Shown: positions 26,373 through 35,590, numbered from the stretch's first letter. The stretch is 64,000 nt of DNA from Allofranklinella schreckenbergeri (GCF_003703475.1 NZ_RDQM01000013.1:1-64000), one strand, 5' to 3'. A program made the numbers and translations. The notes: generated from the letters alone by a model not told the origin.

Positions 26373-27947
26373 ATGAGTCGATTGCATTTTTCTCCCGCAT
26401 TGAGGCGCAAGGCGTTGGCCGCCGTGGCCATTCAAACCTGTTTGCTGGCAGGCGCACAGGCGCAACACTGGGGCTTTGGCGATGAGCCGCAATGGGATGT
26501 ACCCGCCGCCGCGCCTGAGCAAATGCCCGCGCCCGCATCCGCATCCTCATCCGCACAACCTGCAACAGAGCTTGCGCGCGCCCTGCGCTGGCCGGTGATG
26601 CTCGGCGGCAAGCCCGTGCAGCCCCCTGCACCCCAGGCGCCTGCGCAACTGCCTGAAGTATTGGGCTTTCGGCAAGCGCTTGAGCGCGCCTTGATCGCCG
26701 AAAGCGGCTACCGCGCCCAGCAAGCCGAACATGCGGCCACGCGCGAGGAGATTCCCCGCGCGCGCGCAGCCTTGCTGCCCAACGTATCGGCCTCGGGCAT
26801 ACGCTACGACAACAACGCCTACGTCACCCAAACAGTGGCGCGCGAGAACGACTACATCAGCAAAAACTACACCCTGACCTTGCGCCAGCCACTGCTCAAC
26901 CAATCGCGCTGGGTGCAGTACCGCCAGGCCCAGGTGCGTGTGGACCACTCCGGCAAGCGGCTGGAGGCAGAACGTCAGAGGCTGATTTTGCAAATCGCTC
27001 AGGCCTATCTGAACTGCCTGTATGCCGACGCCGTAGCCCAATTCGCCCAGGCTGAAGTCACGGCGCTGGAGGGGATGCTGGCGTCCGTCAAGCGTGGCCA
27101 CGAAGCGGGCGAAACCACCTTGACCGACATCTACGATGCCGAAGCGCGGCTGGACGACGCCAAAGTCAAGCAGATAGAGGCGGGCAACAGCCTGGATGCC
27201 GCACGCAGAGTGCTGGAAACGGCGCTGGGCCATCCCGTCAAAGCCATTCAAGGCATCGCCCAGGACAGCCTGACCCTGGCGCCCTTCGAATCGCAGATCG
27301 CGCAATGGCAGCAAGAGGCGGTCGAAGCCAATGCGGAAGTCGCCGCCGCGCGCCTGGCCTTGAGCCTGGCCGGCAAAGAAGTGCAGTTGCAGCGTGCGGG
27401 CCACCTGCCGACGCTGGACTTGATTGCCCAGCGCCAGCTTTCGCAAAGCGACACCATCAGCACCCTTGGCACCCGCACGCGCAACACCATGTGGGGCGTG
27501 CAGTTGAATGTGCCTCTCTACAGCGGCGGCTATGTCAACGCCTCGACGCGCCAGGCCGCTTCGCGCCTGACGGCGGCACAGGCCAAGCTCGATGCCGCAG
27601 CCGAACAAGTGCGCTTGCACAGCAGCAGCGCGGCGGAAAAGGTGCATGCCAGCATGGATCGCATCCGCGCCCTCGAGCGCGCCGAGCACTCCGCCGCCGC
27701 CTCGTTGAATGGCACTGAAAAAGGGCTGAAGGCGGGCACGCGCAGCTTCATCGACATCCTCAACGCGCGCAAGCAATTGTTTGAAGTGCGCTTGCGCCGC
27801 GCGCAGGCCAATACCGACTTTGTGCTGAGCCTGATCGATTTGATGGCCGTGTCGGGCCAGTTGGATGGCCACAACCTGCAAGCCATCGACGGCTTTTTCT
27901 CGCCCGCCGACGTTCTCGAGCTGGGCGCGCACCGGCCAGCTTCCTGA
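26373..27947 (+). CDS. TolC-family outer-membrane channel protein
   Basis: A 524-residue outer-membrane efflux protein. A signal peptide (about 1-31, ending AGAQAQ) is followed by a Pro/Ala-rich stretch. Two TolC repeats follow, the first starting FRQALERALIAESGYRAQQAEHAATREEIPRARAALLPNVSASGIRYDNN. The second half has MWGVQLNVPLYSGGYVNASTRQA and GLKAGTRSFIDILNARKQLFEVRLRRAQANTDFVLSLIDL, a family hallmark. It starts 4 bp after the HlyD-type gene. A terminator lies about 130 bp beyond the stop. Confidence 0.94.
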   Translation: MSRLHFSPALRRKALAAVAIQTCLLAGAQAQHWGFGDEPQWDVPAAAPEQMPAPASASSSAQPATELARALRWPVMLGGKPVQPPAPQAPAQLPEVLGFRQALERALIAESGYRAQQAEHAATREEIPRARAALLPNVSASGIRYDNNAYVTQTVARENDYISKNYTLTLRQPLLNQSRWVQYRQAQVRVDHSGKRLEAERQRLILQIAQAYLNCLYADAVAQFAQAEVTALEGMLASVKRGHEAGETTLTDIYDAEARLDDAKVKQIEAGNSLDAARRVLETALGHPVKAIQGIAQDSLTLAPFESQIAQWQQEAVEANAEVAAARLALSLAGKEVQLQRAGHLPTLDLIAQRQLSQSDTISTLGTRTRNTMWGVQLNVPLYSGGYVNASTRQAASRLTAAQAKLDAAAEQVRLHSSSAAEKVHASMDRIRALERAEHSAAASLNGTEKGLKAGTRSFIDILNARKQLFEVRLRRAQANTDFVLSLIDLMAVSGQLDGHNLQAIDGFFSPADVLELGAHRPAS

Positions 27948-27962
27948 TCGGTCTTGTTTTTG

Positions 27963-28033
27963 CATATCAAAAAGAAATAAAAACCAGTTGTTTCGGCTTG
28001 ATGGGTATGGATTTGATTTTCTTTTGATTTGAA
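27963..28033 (+). repeat. Dispersed palindromic repeat, copy 6
   Basis: Core GTTTCGGCTTGATGGGTAT (27989-28007). Arms ATATCAAAAAGAAATAAAA and GATTTTCTTTTGATTTG. It begins about 15 bp after the TolC-family stop codon. Confidence 0.85.
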
Positions 28034-28080
28034 TTTCAGGCATAGCTTGCATGCAGTAAGCCAAAAGGCAAAAAAGCGAC

Positions 28081-28120
28081 AAGGGCAAAGAGCGGCTGCC
28101 AGCTCTTTGCCCTTTTCTTT
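28081..28120 (+). terminator. Strong intrinsic terminator of the type I secretion operon
   Basis: Perfect 13-bp stem AAGGGCAAAGAGC / GCTCTTTGCCCTT with an 8-nt loop, then TTTCTTTTC. It lies between two repeat copies of opposite orientation. An A-run before the stem suggests it may also work for the gene arriving from the other strand. Confidence 0.85.
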
Positions 28121-28128
28121 TCATATTT

Positions 28129-28198
28129 TTCTATCAAAGGAAAACAAGGATTTTGACCATCATGCCGAAACATGGAGTTTTTGTTTCTGTTTGACTGG
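28129..28198 (-). repeat. Dispersed palindromic repeat, copy 7
   Basis: The minus-strand core is GTTTCGGCATGATGGTCAA. Arms TCTATCAAAGGAAAACAA and TTGTTTCTGTTTGACTGGA. It lies about 90 bp after the transporter stop codon, in inverted orientation to copy 6. Confidence 0.8.
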
Positions 28199-28286
28199 AT
28201 ATATGGGCGTTGAGGCTGTAGCAGACCCATAACATCACGCGTGTGCTGGGGGGTGCCAGCAGCGCTGTGCTGGCACGTATGGCCTG

Positions 28287-29744
28287 TCACCAATACCCCA
28301 GCACCTTCCACCAGGCGCTGCCGACGACGACCCAGACGATGACGAGCACCACGCTCATCACAAAGCCGGCTTTCCACCACTCGCCCAGCGTGGTGTAGCC
28401 CGAGCCGAAGATCACGGGCGAGGTGCCGGTGGCGTAGTGTGTGAGGGTCATCATGATGTTGGAGGCGGCGGCCATCATCAGCGCGAAGGGCAGGGCGGGC
28501 GCGCCCAGGGCCAGGCCGGCACCGTAGAAGGCGGCGAACATGGCGGTGATGTGCGCCGTGGTGCTGGCGAACATGTAGTGCGCGTACAGATACACCAGCA
28601 TCAGCAGCGCGCTGGCGCTCACCCAGCCCAGGCCCAGGTGGCCGATGCCGCTTTCCATGGTTTTGGCGAACCAGCCGATCAGGCCCAGCTTGTTCAAAAA
28701 GCTGGCCATCATCACCAGCGCGCCGAACCAGACGATGGTGTCCCAGGCGCTTTTTTCCTTGATCACGTCGTCCCAGGTGAGCACGCCGGTGATCAGGCAC
28801 AGCGACAGGCCGATGAAGGCGGTGGTGGTGGCGTTCACGGCGGCGGCCTTGCCGAAGATCATGGCGGGCACGCCGGCCCACAGCAGCAGCAGCACGCCGA
28901 ACACGCCCAGCATGATCCATTCGCCCCGGCTGATGGGGCCCATTTCCTTCAGGCGCTCGCTGGCGAACTGCGCGGCGTTGGGCGTGCTCTTGATCTCGGG
29001 CGGGTACAGCCAGTAGAGCACCAGTGGCATCAGCGCCAGCGCCACCAGGCCCGGCAGCAGCATGGCCAGCGCCCAGGTGCCCCAGGAGAGCGAAATCTGC
29101 GCGCCCGTGGCCTTGGCGATCAAATCCACCACCAGCGGGTTGGGCGCGGTGGCGGTGATGAACATGGCGGAGGTGATGGGGTTGGCGTGGTAGTTGGTCA
29201 GCGCCAGATAGCGGCCCATGCGGCCTTGCGTGCCTTTTTCGGGGTCGGAGTCGTAGCTGCCCGCAATCGCGCGCATGATGGGGTGGATGATGCCGCCGCC
29301 GCGCGCGGTGTTGCTGGGGGTGACGGGCGCCAGGATCAGTTCCGACAGCGCCAGCGAGTAGGCGATGCCAATCGTCTTCTTGCCCCACACGGCGATGAAC
29401 AAATAGCCGATGCGCGCGCCCAGCCCGGTTTTGATGATGCCGCGCGAGATCATGATGGAGATGCCGATGAGCCAGATCAGCGGGTTGGAGAAGCTGCTGA
29501 GCGCATCGGCAATGGCGCCGCCGGGCTTGTCGTTGGTGACGCCGGTCACGGCCACCAGCGCCACGGCGATGATGGACAGCGCGCCAATGGGCATGGCCTT
29601 GCCGATGATGGCGGCGATGGCGCCCACGAACAGGGCCAGCAGGTGCCAGGCGTTGGGCGTGACACCCTCGGGCACAGGAATGCCGAACCAGATGAGTAAG
29701 CCCAGCGCCAGGGCAATGGCAGCGGGTATTGGTTTAAAGCCCAT
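28287..29744 (-). CDS. DASS/SLC13-family dicarboxylate or citrate transporter
   Basis: A 485-residue inner-membrane transporter of the divalent anion:sodium symporter / CitT-TtdT-YbhI family, with 11-13 hydrophobic segments. Typical features are the start FKPIPAAIALALGLLIWFGIPVPEGVTPNAWHLLALFVGAIAAII, the first SNT-type hairpin motif LAPVTPSNTARGG, and the second TLTHYATGTSPVIFGSGY. The ATG at 29744 has an AAGGAGAG ribosome-binding site; an upstream 87-residue extension is rejected. The substrate is probably a C4-dicarboxylate, tartrate or citrate, and exchange against succinate is common in the family. It is a single gene with repeats on both sides. Confidence 0.9.
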   Translation of the reverse strand: MGFKPIPAAIALALGLLIWFGIPVPEGVTPNAWHLLALFVGAIAAIIGKAMPIGALSIIAVALVAVTGVTNDKPGGAIADALSSFSNPLIWLIGISIMISRGIIKTGLGARIGYLFIAVWGKKTIGIAYSLALSELILAPVTPSNTARGGGIIHPIMRAIAGSYDSDPEKGTQGRMGRYLALTNYHANPITSAMFITATAPNPLVVDLIAKATGAQISLSWGTWALAMLLPGLVALALMPLVLYWLYPPEIKSTPNAAQFASERLKEMGPISRGEWIMLGVFGVLLLLWAGVPAMIFGKAAAVNATTTAFIGLSLCLITGVLTWDDVIKEKSAWDTIVWFGALVMMASFLNKLGLIGWFAKTMESGIGHLGLGWVSASALLMLVYLYAHYMFASTTAHITAMFAAFYGAGLALGAPALPFALMMAAASNIMMTLTHYATGTSPVIFGSGYTTLGEWWKAGFVMSVVLVIVWVVVGSAWWKVLGYW

Positions 29745-29994
29745 GTTCTCTCCTTTCGCAAACGGGACCAATCCGCGCTCATGGTGCCGCAGGCCCTGCG
29801 CTGATGTGTTGACATAGCGCAAAAGCCGTGGCGCTATTGGTTGCAGGATTGGTCGCAGGGTTGGAGAGAGTGCGCGCCGCTGCCCTGGAGAGCGCTTACC
29901 CCACTGTCCCAACCTTTGCCAACTTTCTTGCGCAAGCGGGAGAGGGGCTGGCGAAGTGTTATGGCCGCCAAAGGCGCAGATGCGGCATGTTTTT

Positions 29995-30070
29995 TTATCA
30001 ATCAATGAGCAAAAAAATATGCCATTTATGGTATGTTATATATGGTTTTGATTTTACTTTGATTGATAAA
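29995..30070. repeat. Dispersed palindromic repeat, copy 8 (diverged)
   Basis: Outer arms TTTATCAATCAATGAG and ACTTTGATTGATAAA are conserved. The core is weak (TGGCATAT on the minus strand), so orientation is uncertain. It lies 75 bp after the cyanophycin-synthetase stop codon. No other feature is seen in 29745-30145. Confidence 0.65.
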
Positions 30071-30145
30071 TTGGGTGATCTGCGTGCCTGCTGCCCTCCG
30101 CCCTTGCGCAACGGGGGGGCGGAGGGTGCATCGCAGGCTCTCACG

Positions 30146-32509
30146 CTATGACGGGCGGTGTGCGCTGGGCAGGCGGGGATCGAAGGTGCGGATGCCTGCG
30201 CCGATGAGTTCCGGGGCGATGCCCATCGTCCAGGCGATGGCGGCGGCGGCCAGCAGTTGGGCCGGTTGCAAGCCCAGGGTGGCGGCGTGGTCGCGCAGGG
30301 CTTGCCAGCCTTCGATGCGTTGGCAGCCTGCGTCGCAGTGCAGCTCGATGGCGTCGTGGCGGGGGAGCACCCAGCGCGCCGCCATGGGTTCTGTGTGGGC
30401 GTCAGCGCCTTCGCCCTCGTCTGCGGCGTTGGCAGCGTGTTCGGTTTGTGCAGCTTGTTGGGCGAGCTGGGCCTGCTCGGCTTTCCAGCGGTTGTAGGTG
30501 GCTTCGTCGCTGGCGTAGAACACCACGCCGCCGTCGCTGAGGGGGGCCAGTGCTGCGACTTGCGGATCGTCGGCGTTGAGAATGGCCTGGCCGCTGGGCA
30601 GCACAACGTCCACCTGGGTGCGCAGCACGCGCGTCATCTGGGCTTTTTCCTGGATGTCGTAATCGCCCAATTCATCATGGCCTTGCATGTCGCAGACGAC
30701 GCCGATGTGGCATCGGTCGTAGGAAAGGCCTTCGACCAGGATGCTGCGGGGGCTGTTTTCGATGACGGCGACCTGGATTTGCTGGTTCATCAGCAGGCGG
30801 TTGCCCGCCTCCCAGTGGTCGCTGGGGCGGCGGTCCACCCATCGTTTGTCCAGAAAAATGCCTTGGCGGCAGGCTACGCCGGTGTGCTTGCCGCTGAGGT
30901 GCAGCATCCAGGCGGTCAGGCGGGCAATGCCGGTCGTGCCGTGCCGCCCGGAGATGCCGATGATGGGGATGCGCCCGCAAAGGTCTGGCCCTTCCTGCAC
31001 GGAGGGGGTGGGGAACAGGTGCTCCACAATGGCCTGGCCGACGGGCTGGGGGGAGCCGAATGCGGGTTTGAGGTGCATGAGCAGGCCGGGGCCAGCGTTG
31101 ACTTCAATGACGGCGCCGCCTTGTTCGGCCAGGGGGCGGGAAATGTCTTGCGCCATCACATCCACGCCCGCGATATCCAGCCCGACGATCTTGGCTGCCA
31201 GTGCGGCGGCTTGGGCGGTTTCAGGGTGAACGTGATCGGTGCAATCGACAACGACGGTGCTGCTGCGCTGGACCATGACGAGCTTGCCGCTGGCGGGCAC
31301 GCTGTCGGGGCTGAGGTCTTGCGCCTTGAGTTCGTGCAGGATGTCGGGCTGTTGCACGTCCAAAGGTTGCAGGCGAAAGCCCGCATGGGCCACTTCTTCC
31401 ACTGAACCGGTGGGGGCGGCGGAGGTGGCGCGTGGCTGGGCGCTGGCCTTGGCGTCGCTTGGGTTCTGGCGGCGTGGGTCGCTATTGATTTGGCGCTGCA
31501 CCAGCTCTGCGACGGTGGAGGAGCCATCGCCGGTGATGCGCAGCGATTCGCTACGGGCAGCGGCGACGACTTGGCCGCCCACTACCAGCAGCCGATGCTC
31601 GTTGCCCGGCACCATGCGCTCGACCATGACTTCGTATCCATGCGGCTGGGCGGCTTGCCAGGCCATGCGCACGTCTTCTTCGGTGTTGAGGTTGACGAAA
31701 ACACCACGGTTGCGTGAAGCATCGGTGGGTTTGACGACGACGGGCATGCCAATGTCCTGCGCGGCTTGCCAGGCCTCATCGGGGGTGTCGGCGATTTGCC
31801 ATTCGGGCACGGGCACGCCGCAGATCTGGATCAGCGTCTTGGTCATGTCCTTGTCGTTGGCGATGCCTTCGGCAATGGCGCTGGTGTTGCTGGTTTCGGT
31901 CGTCCAGATGCGTTTTTGGGCGCAGCCATAGCCCAGTTGCACGAGGTTGCCGTCGTTGAGGCGGAAGGCCGGAATGCGGCGCTCGAAGGCGGCATCGACG
32001 ATGGCGGCGGTGCTGGGGCCAAGGTAGCGCTCCTCAATCACGCTGCGGATGGCAGCCACGGCGGCGGCCACCTCAAAAGGCTGGTCGTTGATGGCGGCCA
32101 TGATGAGGCGGTGCCCTTCACGCAGCGCAGCGCGGGCGACTTGCTCATCCTTGGCGCGAAATACCATGCGGTACACCCCGGTTTGGGAAGTGCTGCGCGT
32201 TTGGCCGAAGGCTGTGGGCATGCCGGCGAGGTTGAGCAGCTCGATGATGATGTGCTCCAGGATATGGCCGGGCCAGGTGCCTTCGTCCAGGCGCATGAGA
32301 AAGCCGCCGCGCTCGCCCACGCCGCAATGGTGCTCAATCAGGCCGGGCAGCCAGGCTTTGAGGCGATCGCCAAAGCCCGGGATTTTGTTGGAGGGGTAAT
32401 CCTCCAGCTCCCCCAAATCCAGCCAGACCTCCAGCACTTCACGATAGGTCCAGATGCTGGGCCCGCGCAGGTAATTGATGCGCAGCAGGGCGATATCTTT
32501 GAATGGCAT
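30146..32509 (-). CDS. cphA: Cyanophycin synthetase-like protein with degenerate Mur-ligase P-loop
   Basis: A 787-residue homologue of cyanophycin synthetase, which makes the Asp-Arg storage polymer. The N-terminal domain begins MPFKDIALLRINYLRGPSIWTYREVLEVWLDLG. The ATP-grasp domain (about 220-500) has MPVVVKPTDASRNRGVFVNL, YEVMVERMVPGNEHRLLVVGG and AVIEVNAGPGLLMHLKP. The Mur-ligase-like domain (about 530 to the end) still has LNADDPQV. Its Walker A reads GISGRHGTTGIARL where active enzymes have GTNGKTT, so the P-loop lysine is missing. Canonical CphA1 is 870-900 residues. A CphA2-like or second-paralog role is likelier. No cyanophycinase or second cphA is nearby. Confidence 0.85.
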   Translation of the reverse strand: MPFKDIALLRINYLRGPSIWTYREVLEVWLDLGELEDYPSNKIPGFGDRLKAWLPGLIEHHCGVGERGGFLMRLDEGTWPGHILEHIIIELLNLAGMPTAFGQTRSTSQTGVYRMVFRAKDEQVARAALREGHRLIMAAINDQPFEVAAAVAAIRSVIEERYLGPSTAAIVDAAFERRIPAFRLNDGNLVQLGYGCAQKRIWTTETSNTSAIAEGIANDKDMTKTLIQICGVPVPEWQIADTPDEAWQAAQDIGMPVVVKPTDASRNRGVFVNLNTEEDVRMAWQAAQPHGYEVMVERMVPGNEHRLLVVGGQVVAAARSESLRITGDGSSTVAELVQRQINSDPRRQNPSDAKASAQPRATSAAPTGSVEEVAHAGFRLQPLDVQQPDILHELKAQDLSPDSVPASGKLVMVQRSSTVVVDCTDHVHPETAQAAALAAKIVGLDIAGVDVMAQDISRPLAEQGGAVIEVNAGPGLLMHLKPAFGSPQPVGQAIVEHLFPTPSVQEGPDLCGRIPIIGISGRHGTTGIARLTAWMLHLSGKHTGVACRQGIFLDKRWVDRRPSDHWEAGNRLLMNQQIQVAVIENSPRSILVEGLSYDRCHIGVVCDMQGHDELGDYDIQEKAQMTRVLRTQVDVVLPSGQAILNADDPQVAALAPLSDGGVVFYASDEATYNRWKAEQAQLAQQAAQTEHAANAADEGEGADAHTEPMAARWVLPRHDAIELHCDAGCQRIEGWQALRDHAATLGLQPAQLLAAAAIAWTMGIAPELIGAGIRTFDPRLPSAHRPS

Positions 32510-32655
32510 GGCAAGAAAGATGGAATGGCTTGGTGGGATGAAAAGGCTTGCGCGCAGCGCAAATGCCCGCTTTGAGGGCTGACGCCGCAGGGCTTGTCGA
32601 GAAAAACCTGCGCCCGCCCATCAACGGGTGTGCGCGGCAATGGGCTGACGTGTGC

Positions 32656-33579
32656 TTATTCGATGTTTTGCACTTGCTCGCGCATTTGCTCAATCAGCAC
32701 TTTCATGTCCATGCTGATGCGGCTGAGCTGCAACAAGGCTGATTTGCTGCCCAAAGTATTGGCTTCGCGATGCAGTTCCTGGATCAAGAAATCCAGCCGC
32801 TTGCCGATGGGATAGGGGGCTTGGGCCGGGGCGCTTTTTTGCAGCAGTTGGTCGATTTCATCCAAATGCGCGTTCAGCCTGGCCAGCTCTTCGGCAATAT
32901 CGATGCGGATGGCAAAGGCGGTGGCTTCGGCAATGGCTTTGGGCTCAAGATCTTTGGGGTCGATGGGCGTGCCGGGCGTGGCCGTTTGCGCTGCTTGCAG
33001 GGCTTCTTGCCAGCGCTCCAGAAATTTGCAGCGTTGTTGCTCGACCAGTTCCGGAATGAGCGGCCCCGCTTTTTGCGCCAGCGCTTTGATTTGCTCGATT
33101 TTTTCGCGCAGGACGAGCACCAGGCGTTGGCCTTCGCTTTGGCGTGCGCTTTTCAAGGCGGCTATGGCTTGCAGCAAGGCTTGCTCCATGGCTGGCGTCC
33201 ACTCCAGCGCTTCGTCGCCTCGGCGGGTTTGCTGCAATTGCAAGACTTCGGCGACGGAGAGTGCGCGCGCATCGGGAAACCAGGTCTTGATCAAGTCCTG
33301 GCTCGCAGCCAGTTTTTGCAAGGCTGCGGCGTTGAGGCTGTGCGCCGAATCGTTGGCGTCGCGCTCAATGGTCAGGCGCACTTCGACTTTGCCGCGGCCC
33401 AATTGTTCGGTGAAGATTTGGCGCAGACGGGCTTCATGGGGCTTGAAGCTGTCGGGCACTTTGAAAATCAAATCCAGAAAACGGCTGTTGACCGAGCGCA
33501 GCTCCACGCCCAGCACCAGCGCGCAATCGGCGATATGGCTTTGCACGCTGGCATAACCTGTCATGCTGTAAACTGCCAT
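32656..33579 (-). CDS. YicC family endoribonuclease
   Basis: A 307-residue member of the YicC family, several of whose members cleave RNA. The N-terminal MAVYSMTGYASVQ and VELRSVNSRFLDLIFKVPDSFKPHEARLRQIFTEQLGRGKVEVRLTIER are diagnostic. So is the C-terminal PIGKRLDFLIQELHREANTLGSKSALLQLSRISMDMKVLIEQMREQVQNIE. The ATG at 33579 removes a 44-residue unrelated extension. It is divergent from the kinase gene, leaving about 90 bp for both promoters. Confidence 0.93.
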   Translation of the reverse strand: MAVYSMTGYASVQSHIADCALVLGVELRSVNSRFLDLIFKVPDSFKPHEARLRQIFTEQLGRGKVEVRLTIERDANDSAHSLNAAALQKLAASQDLIKTWFPDARALSVAEVLQLQQTRRGDEALEWTPAMEQALLQAIAALKSARQSEGQRLVLVLREKIEQIKALAQKAGPLIPELVEQQRCKFLERWQEALQAAQTATPGTPIDPKDLEPKAIAEATAFAIRIDIAEELARLNAHLDEIDQLLQKSAPAQAPYPIGKRLDFLIQELHREANTLGSKSALLQLSRISMDMKVLIEQMREQVQNIE

Positions 33580-33670
33580 GGCAATCTGTATCTTTCTCTT
33601 TTGTCGTATTTCACTTGTTGTCACTTGCGGCCTTGAGAGGCGCAAGTAACTATTATCTCTGGCATCCCGG

Positions 33671-34675
33671 ATGTCCAATTCAGCTAACGCAGCGAATGCG
33701 CCCAAACCCAAACCAGCACCGCTGCCGACGAATACGGTGGTGGGCGGTTATCGCTTGGTGCATCGGATTTCTTCCGGGGGGTTTGGCGTGGTCTATCTGG
33801 CGCTTGACCCAAACGGCCATGCGGTTGCAGTGAAGGAGTATCTGCCAAGCTCCCTGGTGACGCGCGAGCCTGGTCAGTTGGTGCCCCAGATTGCGCCTGA
33901 AAAGCTCTCGCTTTACCGCCTTGGGCTGAAAAGCTTTTTCGAGGAAGGGCGCTCGCTGGCGCAGATTTCACACGACTCGGTCGTGAGCGTGCTGAATTTC
34001 TTTCGCGAGAATGAAACGGTTTACATGGTGATGAACCACCTGGAAGGCTCAACCTTGCAGGAGTTCATTGTGACGGCGCGAAACCCCGACAGCCGCAAGG
34101 TGTTCCGCGAATCGACCATCCGCTCCTTGTTTGATGAAATCCTGCGCGGCCTGCGCATCGTGCACCAGCACAAGATGCTGCATCTGGATATCAAGCCGGC
34201 CAATATTTTCATTACGGACGACGACAAGGCCGTGCTGATTGATTTTGGCGCCGCCCGCGAAGTGCTCTCCAAAGAGGGGAACTTTGTGCGCCCCATGTAT
34301 ACCCCCGGCTTTGCCGCGCCGGAGATGTACAAGCGCGATGGCTCGCTGGGGCCGTGGACGGACATTTATGCCATCGGCGCCTGTATTTACGCCTGCATGC
34401 TTGGGGTACCGCCTAACGATGTGCCCCAGCGCAATGAGAAAGATCGCTTGGCGCTGTCGCTCAAGCGGGTGCGCAATATTTACTCCGATAATCTGATTCA
34501 GGTGGTTGAGTGGTGCATGGCTCTGGATCCGCTGGCGCGCCCCCAATCGGTGTTTGCTTTGCAAAAAGAGTTAGCTCGCGAAGCCGAGTTGCGCTACAGC
34601 AAAATGAGCATGGCAGAAAAAATGCGTATGCAGATCAGCTCGCTGGTCGCAGGGAATAAGAAAGAAGCTGGCTAA
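33671..34675 (+). CDS. Serine/threonine protein kinase
   Basis: A 334-residue Hanks-type kinase. The Gly-rich loop ISSGGFGVVYLA is at about 33-44, the ATP lysine at K55 (VAVKEYLP), the catalytic loop HLDIKPANIF with D173, and the metal loop DFGAAR with D191. The activation segment runs into PMYTPGFAAPEMY. The catalytic loop lacks the arginine before Asp (HLD, not HRD), so it is a non-RD kinase. No membrane helix or sensor domain follows, so it is probably cytosolic. A PP2C phosphatase gene follows at once, forming a reversible phosphorylation pair. Substrates are unknown. Confidence 0.93.
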   Translation: MSNSANAANAPKPKPAPLPTNTVVGGYRLVHRISSGGFGVVYLALDPNGHAVAVKEYLPSSLVTREPGQLVPQIAPEKLSLYRLGLKSFFEEGRSLAQISHDSVVSVLNFFRENETVYMVMNHLEGSTLQEFIVTARNPDSRKVFRESTIRSLFDEILRGLRIVHQHKMLHLDIKPANIFITDDDKAVLIDFGAAREVLSKEGNFVRPMYTPGFAAPEMYKRDGSLGPWTDIYAIGACIYACMLGVPPNDVPQRNEKDRLALSLKRVRNIYSDNLIQVVEWCMALDPLARPQSVFALQKELAREAELRYSKMSMAEKMRMQISSLVAGNKKEAG

Positions 34676-34717
34676 CGCCCGGGGGTAGGGCGATGCCGAC
34701 CCATCCATCCATTGACA

Positions 34718-35590
34718 ATGAAATTTTCCGTATTCCAAACCAGCCACCAGGGCGGTCGCGCCAAAAACGAAGACCGCATGGGCTATTGCCATACCCCAGA
34801 AGCCGCCTTGTTCGTGTTGGCCGATGGGATGGGCGGGCATCCTGAAGGGGAGACGGCTGCGCAAATTGCCTTGCAAACCATGGCGGCGCTGTTCAAGAAG
34901 CAGGCACTGCCGGTTCTGGATGATGTGGGGCACTTCCTCGAATCGGGCTTGCTGATGGCCCATCGCCAGATTCTGCGCTATGCCATCGACAAAGGCATGC
35001 CTGATTCGCCACGCACCACGTTGGTTGCAGCGGTGGTGCAAAACGGGGAAATCCAATGGATTCACTGCGGGGATTCGCGCCTGTATCTGACCCGCAACAT
35101 GGCACTTTTGACGCGCACGCGCGACCATTCCTATGCCGAGCTGCGCGAATCGGTGCTGACCAAGGTTGGCGAGCTCAACCGCAACGTGTTGTTCACCTGC
35201 CTGGGCTCGCCCGCGCGGCCCATCTATGACCTCAGCAGCCCTGAAACCCTGAACATGGGGGATCGGATTTTGTTGTGCTCGGATGGTCTATGGGGGCCGC
35301 TGCGCGATGAGGATATCGTCGAGCGCCTCACCCAAGGTGAGGTTGAGAGTGTTGGGCCCGCGTTGGTGGAGTACGCCTATAAAAAAGCGGGCAAAGGCAG
35401 CGACAACATCACCGCCATCATGGTCGATTGGCAGGAAGAAGCCTTTGCCAAGACGGAGCGCGCCCCCTTGAGCGACGATTTTGCCGACTCGGAAGACTTC
35501 ACCACCACCATTTCCGGTGACTTGCTCAACGATGACGATATTGAGCGTAGCCTGGACGCCATCAACAAGGCCTTGCGCAGAGAGCAGTAG
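34718..35590 (+). CDS. PP2C-family protein serine/threonine phosphatase
   Basis: A 290-residue metal-dependent phosphatase. Metal-binding motifs are KNEDRMGY (D19), VLADGMGGHPEGE (D36), IHCGDSRLYL, LCSDGLWG and GSDNITAIMVDW. It lies 42 bp after the kinase gene and presumably reverses its action. The ATG at 34718 is chosen over an overlapping TTG two codons earlier. An acidic tail (ADSEDF...LLNDDDIERSLDAINKALRREQ) extends beyond the catalytic domain and might be regulatory. Confidence 0.93.
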   Translation: MKFSVFQTSHQGGRAKNEDRMGYCHTPEAALFVLADGMGGHPEGETAAQIALQTMAALFKKQALPVLDDVGHFLESGLLMAHRQILRYAIDKGMPDSPRTTLVAAVVQNGEIQWIHCGDSRLYLTRNMALLTRTRDHSYAELRESVLTKVGELNRNVLFTCLGSPARPIYDLSSPETLNMGDRILLCSDGLWGPLRDEDIVERLTQGEVESVGPALVEYAYKKAGKGSDNITAIMVDWQEEAFAKTERAPLSDDFADSEDFTTTISGDLLNDDDIERSLDAINKALRREQ

